DNA of 22,292 bases from JBCDIQ01 sp039024295 (GTDB taxonomy: Bacteria; Bacteroidota; Bacteroidia; J057), in NCBI GenBank assembly GCA_039024295.1, contig JBCDIQ010000047.1:1-22292 (forward strand), in the 5' to 3' direction. The notes beneath the pieces were generated by a model that saw only the letters and a list, made by a program, of their open reading frames with translations, searched no databases and was not told the DNA's origin. A program made the position numbers and the translations under genes. This document shows positions 7,349 through 13,974 of this stretch, piece after piece (positions within the stretch are counted from its first letter, which is position 1; every line of letters begins with the position of its first letter).

Positions 7349-8167
7349 CTATGGCAGGCTATTTTGGAAGCTTTCCCACATCGCATTGGGGTTGGGGTCA
7401 GTGTCGCAATTTTGGTCGTTGGTTTGGGTATTGATGGCCTCTACCCGGTTATCCGGGCTTGGGTGGGTGCTCAAAAACTCAGGCGTTCCACCAGCTGCGC
7501 CCAAATCGAGGAGCTTTTGGAAAAAACCTGCTGCACCATTAGCTGCATACTCCGTCTGGCAGAGGTAGTTCACAGAAAATTCATCCGCTTCTGTCTCCCG
7601 GCGCCGGCTAAAGCCCAATGAGAGCAAGCCTTGTCCTAACTGCGAGATGGTAGACTGACTGGCATTGCCCAATGCAACTTCTAGGGCAACCTGCAATCCA
7701 TAGGCTTCGGTAAGCATATCTGTGGAATGTCTACGGTCTGCATGGGCAATCTCATGAGCGAGTACCCCTGCAAAATCATCTTCATTGTCCAAAAACTTAA
7801 TCAAGCCGGTGTAAACAAAAATGTACCCACCGGGCGCAGCAAAGGCATTTAGGGTACTGTCATCCTGAATGATGTACGTCTCCCAGGCAAAATCTTGTCG
7901 ATAAAAAACCTCACCTGAATTTAGGATTTCATCACGAATCCGACGGAGATGTCCATAAGCGTCAGGATATTGATTCTCCGGTAGGACTGGGCCATATTCA
8001 CCAGGATTTGCCAGCACCTCATCCCGAAGTTGTTGCCCTAGGTTAATATCATCCTGAATGGAAAACAGGTTGATGCTGTTATCGTCTTCATTGCCGCCAC
8101 ATCCAGTGTAAACCACCAGGACGAGTCCAAGTGCTATAGTTGTAAGTAGGGTTCTCATAAGGTTCAT
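7349..8167 (-). CDS. M48-family zinc metalloprotease, lipoprotein
   Basis: A periplasmic or outer-membrane-attached protease related to BepA/LoiP-type M48 peptidases, which degrade or help assemble envelope proteins. From the ATG at 8167 (272 residues) it opens with a lipoprotein signal (MNLMRTLLTTIALGLVLVVY, then TGC, lipidation at about C23). The zinc site is HEIAH at residues 138-142, preceded by the family's NAFAAPGGYIFVYTGLI. The third ligand is the glutamate of RETEAD (about E191), and the late motif STHPSPDNRVEAI is typical of secreted M48 enzymes. The frame continues open to 8221; ATGs at 8158 and 8203 are alternatives, and the start is the least certain point. It converges on the glycosyltransferase gene and is divergent from a small exported protein. 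Confidence 0.9.
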   Translation of the reverse strand: MNLMRTLLTTIALGLVLVVYTGCGGNEDDNSINLFSIQDDINLGQQLRDEVLANPGEYGPVLPENQYPDAYGHLRRIRDEILNSGEVFYRQDFAWETYIIQDDSTLNAFAAPGGYIFVYTGLIKFLDNEDDFAGVLAHEIAHADRRHSTDMLTEAYGLQVALEVALGNASQSTISQLGQGLLSLGFSRRRETEADEFSVNYLCQTEYAANGAAGFFQKLLDLGAAGGTPEFLSTHPSPDNRVEAINTQTNDQNCDTDPNPNAMWESFQNSLP

Positions 8168-8378
8168 AATTTTTCGGGATTCAATGCTCTTTTTGACTGG
8201 CATTTCCTCCATAAGTAACAATTATATAGAAAAAAATCCATCTAACCAGCGCCTGTCCCCAAAGAGAGAGCCTGATACTTAAGTCAATTATGCCGGATTT
8301 CCAACACCCGCTTTTCTCACCCATCCTAATTAATTATTTTTAAAGACGGAAAAATTATGAAAATCATTATACGAAATC

Positions 8379-8741
8379 ATGAATATATATTCCTGGGTCT
8401 TTCTCCTTGTTATGCAAGTTTCTCCCCTGTCTACTCCTCAAGCAACCGTAACAGGGACCTGGGTTAATCAGTCCGACCAAACCCAAATGGATCGCCTGAT
8501 CATTTCAGGAGATATCATGTTCATTTTTGATGATTGCCAATATGCAGATTGCAGTTGGGGAGGCAATTACCTGGAAAAGGTAGACGAGCATGTATACCGG
8601 TCTATGTTTGAGCATAAAGGATTTGATTACACCTTTTATTTGGTTCAAACAGATGAACGTAACCTAAAAGCGGTAATAGAGAAACGCCCACCCGGAAAAT
8701 CAGGAGCTGTAGTTGATAATCAATTTTTCACCCTGGAGTAG
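8379..8741 (+). CDS. small exported protein of unknown function
   Basis: A 120-residue protein with a likely Sec signal peptide (MNIYSWVFLLVMQVSPLSTP, cleavage probably near residue 22). The mature part starts TVTGTWVNQSDQTQMDRLII and alternates short strands, suggesting a small beta-rich or lipocalin-like fold. Two cysteines at 53 and 58 (DDCQYADCSW) may form a disulfide after export. I do not recognise the family. It is a single gene divergent from the M48 protease, and no clear Bacteroidota -7 box is visible in the AT-rich upstream region. Confidence 0.6.
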   Translation: MNIYSWVFLLVMQVSPLSTPQATVTGTWVNQSDQTQMDRLIISGDIMFIFDDCQYADCSWGGNYLEKVDEHVYRSMFEHKGFDYTFYLVQTDERNLKAVIEKRPPGKSGAVVDNQFFTLE

Positions 8742-8879
8742 TTTCTTCAGCCGGTTAAGTTGATTGTTGTTGAGTTTTTCTCATCCCGGAATGATTCCGT
8801 TCATCCAGCTTTTACCTCACTTCGTCAAGTAAAGTAGAGATTCGCGGGGGCATCAGAGATATTGTGGGCAAATACCTCA

Positions 8880-11024
8880 ATGATGAAAGCCCAACTCCTT
8901 ACCGTTCTGTTCTGCTTCGCTCAACTATTCGCATTCACTCAGACCTCGGTCAATGGTCAGGTTACAGATAATAAGGGAGAACCGTTAGTCGGCGCAAATG
9001 TGTACCTCGAAGGTACCTATGACGGTGCTTCTACGGATTCAACAGGACGCTTCACTTTCAATATCCGCGAAACGAGTGGTATGCTCATTGCCAGCTACCT
9101 CGGGTATGAGACTTACAAAGAGCCTATTCACTTCGATGGTTCTTCTGCCTCTATCAATATTCGCCTGAGAGAAGAACTCGCCAGTGTGGAGGAAGTAGTG
9201 ATTACTGCTGGCGCATTTGAAGCAAGTGACGAAAAAAAGGGCGTAGTTCTCAAGCCTTTAGACATCGTGACTACGGCAGGTGCATTGGGCGATATCAATG
9301 CAGCTTTGAACACCCTGCCTGGCACCCAGACCGTTGGCGAGGAAGGCCAGCTTTTTGTGCGCGGAGGGGCTGCATCCGAAACACGGACTTTTATCGATGG
9401 GTTACGGGTTCAAACGCCCTACACATCTCAAGTGCCAGATGTTCCTGCAAGAGGGCGGTTTTCGCCTTTTATGTTCAAGGGAACCCTGTTCAGCACGGGA
9501 GGCTACTCTGCAGAGTTTGGTCAGGCACTTTCCTCTGCCCTGATTCTCAATACGGAAGACATGCCAGAGAAATCTGTAACGGGAATCTCCTTGATGACTG
9601 TTGGTCCCGAAATCTCGCATACCCAACGATGGAAAAACACGGCTGTCTCAGGTTCGGTGGGCTTTACCGACCTCAGCCCATACACGGAAGTAGTCAACCA
9701 ATGGATAGACTGGGAAAAGCCGGTAAGAGCTGGTCAAGCAGCAATATCCTTACGTCAGAAAACCTCAGAAACGGGTATATTTAAGACGTTTGTCTCCGGT
9801 TCACAGTCTCGTATGGCTATCCGCTTTCCCAGCCTGGAACGAGCAGGAGAGAAAGATTTTTTCAGCAACCACAACGACAACATCTTTATCAACAGCAGCT
9901 TTACCGAAGTATTGGGCGATAGCTGGAAATTACAAGCTGGCGCTACCTACACCTTTAACCGGGAATTGATCGAATTCACAAGCGGTAAGGTAGATGCGAA
10001 GGAACAATCTGCCCAAGCTAAGGTGGTGCTGACTCGTTATGTAAACCGCAACCTAACCCTGAAAATGGGGGCAACTACTATCCGAGGAGAATTTGATGAG
10101 ACCTTTACCGCAACAGGTGCCCAGAATTCGATCCAGACAGTGCTTACTGAGCAGTGGGAAGCGGCATTTGCTGAAGGGAATGTTCGAATCGCTCCGAAAG
10201 TTACCGCCCGTATAGGGGTCCGTGGAGAACACTCCTCCCTGATCAACCGGGCAAACCTTGCTCCCAGGCTTTCCATGGCTTACCAGACCGGTAAAGCCAG
10301 CCAAATCTCTATGGCCTACGGCCAGTATTATCAGACACCCGAAAATCAATTGTTGCGCGTTACCACCGACCTGGACTTTGAACGTGCCGACCATTACATC
10401 CTGAACTACCAGTTCATGAAAAATGACCGTACGTTTCGGGTAGAAGGGTATTATAAAACGTACCACAACTTGGTGAAATTTGATCCCCAGGAGCCTTTTT
10501 CTCCTGGTGCCTACAGCAATGGCGGCAGTGGTTATGCACGTGGCATGGACATTTTCTGGCGAGACCGCAAGACCTTTGATCGGACAGATTATTGGATTTC
10601 CTACTCTTATTTGGACACAGAAAGGGAGTTTCGGGATTTCCCAACGGCAGCAGTTCCCACCTTCGCTTCAGCGCATAATTTCTCTTTCGTGGGAAAATAT
10701 TTCGTCACCAAGTGGCGGACCCAGTTTGGTGGAACCTACTCCTATGCCAGTCCCCGGCCTTTCCACAACCCCAATGAACCCGGGTTCAATGCTGGCCGAA
10801 CGCCCCATTACCATGACCTGAGCCTCAACCTCAGCTACCTCACCGACATCAAAGATCACTTTACGATTCTTCATGTCGCTGTCACCAACGTTCTCGGACG
10901 AGAACAGGTTTTCGGCTATCGGTACGGAAATACACCTGGGCCCGATGGCCTGTTTGCCAGCAACCCGATAGGCCCACCCGCTCGTCGATTCTTTTTTGTC
11001 GGCCTCTTTGTCTCAATTGAATAG
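8880..11024 (+). CDS. TonB-dependent outer-membrane receptor
   Basis: A 22-stranded-barrel type receptor that imports a ligand across the outer membrane using energy from TonB-ExbBD. From the ATG at 8880 it has 714 residues; an in-frame TTG at 8862 is an unlikely start. It has a signal peptide (MMKAQLLTVLFCFAQLFAFT), a carboxypeptidase-regulatory-like domain at about 24-98 (VNGQVTDNKGEPLVGANVYL), then a plug domain (VEEVVITAGAF; LNTLPGTQTVGEEGQLFVRGG; TRTFIDGLRV). The remainder is a strand-rich barrel ending in an aromatic tail (ARRFFFVGLFVSIE) suitable for BAM recognition. There is no SusD-like partner, which argues against the classical polysaccharide-uptake pairing. The gene is followed by a repeat tract and an exported helical protein on the same strand, so these may be expressed together. 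The ligand is unknown. Confidence 0.92.
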   Translation: MMKAQLLTVLFCFAQLFAFTQTSVNGQVTDNKGEPLVGANVYLEGTYDGASTDSTGRFTFNIRETSGMLIASYLGYETYKEPIHFDGSSASINIRLREELASVEEVVITAGAFEASDEKKGVVLKPLDIVTTAGALGDINAALNTLPGTQTVGEEGQLFVRGGAASETRTFIDGLRVQTPYTSQVPDVPARGRFSPFMFKGTLFSTGGYSAEFGQALSSALILNTEDMPEKSVTGISLMTVGPEISHTQRWKNTAVSGSVGFTDLSPYTEVVNQWIDWEKPVRAGQAAISLRQKTSETGIFKTFVSGSQSRMAIRFPSLERAGEKDFFSNHNDNIFINSSFTEVLGDSWKLQAGATYTFNRELIEFTSGKVDAKEQSAQAKVVLTRYVNRNLTLKMGATTIRGEFDETFTATGAQNSIQTVLTEQWEAAFAEGNVRIAPKVTARIGVRGEHSSLINRANLAPRLSMAYQTGKASQISMAYGQYYQTPENQLLRVTTDLDFERADHYILNYQFMKNDRTFRVEGYYKTYHNLVKFDPQEPFSPGAYSNGGSGYARGMDIFWRDRKTFDRTDYWISYSYLDTEREFRDFPTAAVPTFASAHNFSFVGKYFVTKWRTQFGGTYSYASPRPFHNPNEPGFNAGRTPHYHDLSLNLSYLTDIKDHFTILHVAVTNVLGREQVFGYRYGNTPGPDGLFASNPIGPPARRFFFVGLFVSIE

Positions 11025-11160
11025 CAAGCTAATAGGTGATAGCTGTTAGGTAATAGGGAGGAGCATAAGCATGCAAAACCCTCATACCTAAAGCCAAATA
11101 CCCAAACCCTAAAACCTCATACCCAAAACCTAATCCCTAACTCCCTTAACCTAAATCTTT
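11025..11160. repeat. C/A-rich low-complexity tract with imperfect inverted halves
   Basis: The spacer between the receptor gene and the next gene starts G/T-rich (AGGTGATAGCTGTTAGG) and turns into a run of irregular ACCTAA, ACCCTAAA and TACCCAAA units from about 11075. Opposed segments GGTAATAGGG and CCCTCATACC pair at 8 of 10 positions, so a hairpin is possible. Related motifs recur on the other strand at 16848-16866, suggesting a dispersed intergenic repeat family. Confidence 0.6.
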
Positions 11161-11805
11161 ATGAAACGCACCTTAATTTCTTTCGCCCTGGTATTTGTTA
11201 CCACCTTCACCTTCGCTCAGGACGACCGTTTTACCGCAGGTATGAAAAGTGCCTTGGCCCTGATGAACAAAGCCGGAACGGCAGAAGCACGCCTCCAGGC
11301 CTCCAACCAATTTGAACGCATTGCCAATGCAGAGCCAACCCAATGGCTGCCGTTGTACTACGCTGCGCACTGCCAATTACTCGCTTCATTTATGACCAAA
11401 GATGAGGATGCCCGTGATCCCTTACTGGATAAAGCGCAGGCGTTTTTGGACAAAGCCAAGGGCATGGAAAGTGCCGATCAGTCAGAAATATGGGCTTTGC
11501 AAAGCTACATTTACCAAGGCCGTGTCCAGGTTTCTCCCATGATCCGAGGCATGCAATATGGTCCTAAGGCATCCGAGGCTGCCCAGAAGGCGATTGCCCT
11601 GAATGATGCGAATCCGCGTGCACATCTGATGTTAGGTCAAAACACCATGTACACCCCGAGCTTTTTTGGCGGAGGAGAAGAAAAAGCCTGCCCTATTCTG
11701 AGTACGGCAAAGGAAAAACTAGATGCTTTCACGCCTTCATCTGAGATCATGCCCAGTTGGGGAAAGCGCCGTATCTCCGCCTTGGCAAATAAATGTGCAG
11801 AATGA
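11161..11805 (+). CDS. exported helical (TPR-like) protein of unknown function
   Basis: A 214-residue protein with a Sec signal peptide (MKRTLISFALVFVTTFTFAQ, cleavage around residue 20). The mature part is almost all helix, with repeat-like segments around ASNQFERIANAEPTQWLPLY, YYAAHCQLLASF, WALQSYIYQGRV, ASEAAQKAIALNDANPRAHL and MLGQNTMYTPSFFGGGEEKA. The AAQKAIALNDANPRAHLMLG stretch is a good tetratricopeptide-like helix pair, so it probably acts as a periplasmic binding or scaffold protein. It follows the TonB-dependent receptor after a 136-base repeat tract and ends in its own terminator. A link to the receptor is inferred only from adjacency; no specific family name is offered. Confidence 0.75.
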   Translation: MKRTLISFALVFVTTFTFAQDDRFTAGMKSALALMNKAGTAEARLQASNQFERIANAEPTQWLPLYYAAHCQLLASFMTKDEDARDPLLDKAQAFLDKAKGMESADQSEIWALQSYIYQGRVQVSPMIRGMQYGPKASEAAQKAIALNDANPRAHLMLGQNTMYTPSFFGGGEEKACPILSTAKEKLDAFTPSSEIMPSWGKRRISALANKCAE

Positions 11806-11812
11806 TTCATTG

Positions 11813-11849
11813 GCCTGAGGCCTCTTACTTGAAGGCTTCGGGCATTTTT
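11813..11849 (+). terminator. intrinsic terminator between the TPR-like gene and the sensor kinase
   Basis: An 11-bp stem (GCCTGAGGCCT with AGGCTTCGGGC, two G-T wobbles) with a 9-base loop is followed by A and five Ts. It lies just after the upstream stop and 13 bases before the kinase start, so it separates the receptor/TPR-like genes from the two-component genes. Confidence 0.75.
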
Positions 11850-11862
11850 ATGTAATTTCAAC

Positions 11863-12930
11863 ATGATGAAGCTCAACTACAACGACTATTTAACTCGATC
11901 CTCAGGAACGAAGTCCATCTTCAAAAGAGTGGTTGCCTATATCCTGGTTGGCATTGGTGTTGGGTTTATCACCTGTAGTCCCTGCATGATGGACCTTTGG
12001 CTGGGGTTAGAAAATACCCTTTTCTGTACGGCTGTGACAGTCCTCATGTGGGAAGGAAATGGACGGATCAGCTGGTGGCTGGATCAAAAAATTACATGGG
12101 TAGACCAACCTGGGAAACGAACCGTAATAGGAGTTGTACTGATGAGCATTTATTCTGGTACGGCTGCAGTACTGTGGGCCATATTTTTTTACAGTGTGGT
12201 TCGGGGGTATGCCCTTGAACAGTATCAAGATGGCCTTTGGAATGTGCTGTGGTATTCGATTATCATCACCGCTTTCATCACAATGATCCTCCACAGCCGA
12301 GGTTTCTTGTTGCAATGGCGAGAAACCGCCCTGCGTGAAGAAAAGCTCAAGCGGGCACAGTTGACTTCTCAGTTTCAATCGCTAAAAGACCAGCTGAATC
12401 CCCATTTTCTGTTTAATAGCCTCAATGCGCTTTCCTCTCTGGTATACCAGGACCCCGATAAAGCAGCGGCTTTCATCAAGGAACTTTCCCAGATCTATCG
12501 ATATATCCTGGAATATGCAGACAAAGAAGTGGTTGCCCTCGAAGAGGAGGTGAAATGCGTAAAGGCTTACCTCTATTTGCAAGGCATTCGTTTTGGAAAA
12601 AATATCCTGGTAAATATCAATATCCCAGAAAACGTTTTCTTTCAAATTCCGCCCCTGAGCCTCCAGATGCTATTGGAAAACGTGGTGAAGCATAACATTA
12701 TCTCTAGCCGGAAACCTGTTACCATTGACATTTTCCTGGAAAACAACGATACCTTAGTGGTCAGGAATACCTATCAACCTAAACAGCACCACAAAGAAGT
12801 TTCTACTGGGGTGGGGCTAACAAATATTCAATCTCGGTACGCCCATCTTACGGATCGTGAGGTGCACATATTGGAATCTGACGATTATTTTACCGTGAAA
12901 TTGCCCCTGTTAACTTTGTCCTACGCATGA
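11863..12930 (+). CDS. LytS/YehU-family membrane sensor histidine kinase
   Basis: A 355-residue sensor kinase that should autophosphorylate and pass the phosphate to the response regulator encoded next. About four membrane helices lie at residues 24-42, 44-64, 87-110 and 127-145, with a CSPC pair inside the first. A short helical linker leads to the His_kinase motif QLNPHFLFNSLNALSSL, phospho-acceptor H181. The ATP-binding part shows the N-box LLENVVKHNI (about 270-279) and a G-box STGVGLTNIQSRY. No separate extracellular sensor domain is seen, so the signal is likely sensed in or near the membrane. The stop overlaps the regulator start by 4 bases (ATGA). The gene begins only 13 bases after a terminator; a weak TTG-N21-TAATTTCA is present there and would give an almost leaderless transcript. 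Confidence 0.93.
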   Translation: MMKLNYNDYLTRSSGTKSIFKRVVAYILVGIGVGFITCSPCMMDLWLGLENTLFCTAVTVLMWEGNGRISWWLDQKITWVDQPGKRTVIGVVLMSIYSGTAAVLWAIFFYSVVRGYALEQYQDGLWNVLWYSIIITAFITMILHSRGFLLQWRETALREEKLKRAQLTSQFQSLKDQLNPHFLFNSLNALSSLVYQDPDKAAAFIKELSQIYRYILEYADKEVVALEEEVKCVKAYLYLQGIRFGKNILVNINIPENVFFQIPPLSLQMLLENVVKHNIISSRKPVTIDIFLENNDTLVVRNTYQPKQHHKEVSTGVGLTNIQSRYAHLTDREVHILESDDYFTVKLPLLTLSYA

Positions 12931-13697
12931 AGGTCTTGATCATTGAAGATGAACTGCCAGCAGCAGAAAGATTGACTTCCCTGATTCGTCAATATGAATC
13001 CCATATTGAGGTGATGGGCCCATTGGACTGCGTTGAGGAGGCTGTAGAATGGTTTAAGCAAAACCCGGCTCCCGACCTTGCCTTCATGGACATTCAACTG
13101 GCTGACGGACTTAGCTTTTTCATTTTTGATCAGGTCGAGGTTACCTGTCCGGTTATTTTCACTACCGCATACGACGAGTATGCCATCCGTGCATTCAAGG
13201 TAAACAGCGTGGATTACCTGCTGAAGCCGCTTTCCTTTGAGGAATTTGCCAATTCGATGGATAAATACGTCGAGTTGCACATGATGCCCAAAAAAGATGA
13301 ACCTGCTGCGATTGACATCAATGCGCTTCGTCAGGTGATGAGCGAGATGAAGAAAGACTACCAATCGCGCTTCGTGGTCCGAAAGGGGGAGCACCTCTTG
13401 GCAGTACCAGTGGAGCGAATTCTCTATTTTTATTCTGAAGATAAGGTTACCCTTTTTCGGACGGCGGATAACCAGCGATTCATCGTGGACCGCACCTTGG
13501 GGGAATTGGAAGAGCGAGTGAACCCGGCTTATTTTTTCCGCATCAATCGTAAGTACCTCGTGCGCCCAGAGGCCATAAAAGACATGGTCACCTTCTCGAG
13601 TAGCCGTATCCGCCTCGATTTGCTGCATTCTGATGATCGGGAGGTGGTGGTGAGCCGTCAGCGGGTACAGGAATTCAAACAGTGGTTGGAGGGATAG
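12927..13697 (+). CDS. LytTR-family DNA-binding response regulator
   Basis: A 256-residue cytoplasmic regulator. The receiver domain covers residues 1-120, with the acidic pair E7/D8, phospho-acceptor D55 (LAFMDIQLADG), the conserved threonine at about 79-80 (IFTTAYDEYAI) and K100 (YLLKPLSFEEF). The LytTR DNA-binding domain covers about 147-254 (RFVVRKGEHLLAVPVERILY; YFFRINRKYLVRPEAI; VVVSRQRVQEFKQWL). LytTR proteins bind direct repeats upstream of target genes and often control envelope or extracellular functions. It overlaps the sensor kinase gene by 4 bases, which makes them a cognate pair. Its targets are unknown; the nearby receptor and exported protein are candidates by position only. 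Confidence 0.95.
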   Translation: MKVLIIEDELPAAERLTSLIRQYESHIEVMGPLDCVEEAVEWFKQNPAPDLAFMDIQLADGLSFFIFDQVEVTCPVIFTTAYDEYAIRAFKVNSVDYLLKPLSFEEFANSMDKYVELHMMPKKDEPAAIDINALRQVMSEMKKDYQSRFVVRKGEHLLAVPVERILYFYSEDKVTLFRTADNQRFIVDRTLGELEERVNPAYFFRINRKYLVRPEAIKDMVTFSSSRIRLDLLHSDDREVVVSRQRVQEFKQWLEG

Positions 13698-13700
13698 CCG

Positions 13701-13716
13701 AGCCTCAGGGCTTTTT
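13701..13716 (+). terminator. weak terminator after the response regulator
   Basis: A short stem (AGCC/GGCT, 4 bp) is followed by a run of Ts, 4 bases after the response-regulator stop. The tail is good but the stem is short. Confidence 0.3.
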
Positions 13717-13904
13717 CATTTGGAGTAAAAAGTAACCGTTATCACCTAAATTGGCTCTCCCTCGAAGGATAATTCTTGCATACTCCTCCTTTTTTAGTCG
13801 GCTTTTGCGGAATTGGCTTATTGGGAAATCTTTTGACTAGAGAACTTGGCTAAAAGTAGCTTGGCATCCACTGGTATTATCTGCCCAAACGTAAGGAACA
13901 CAAG

Positions 13905-13947
13905 AAAAAAGGCAATCCCCGAGGTGTATGGTTCCTCAAAGATTACC
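13905..13947 (-). terminator. intrinsic terminator of the S9 peptidase gene
   Basis: Read on the minus strand, a 14-bp stem (GGTAATCTTTGAGG with CCTCGGGGATTGCC, four U-G wobbles) closes a 9-base loop and is followed by six Ts. It begins 27 bases after the peptidase stop codon. Confidence 0.75.
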
Positions 13948-13974
13948 TCTGAAAAGATGATGCTTCTGTTCGAG

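Noticed and set aside
6979..7434. 151-codon plus-strand frame spanning the end of the glycosyltransferase and the M48 gene end
   Set aside because: It overlaps the clear ends of two convergent genes and its translation is not protein-like.
12921..13628. 235-codon minus-strand frame over the response regulator
   Set aside because: Antisense of an unmistakable LytTR response regulator.
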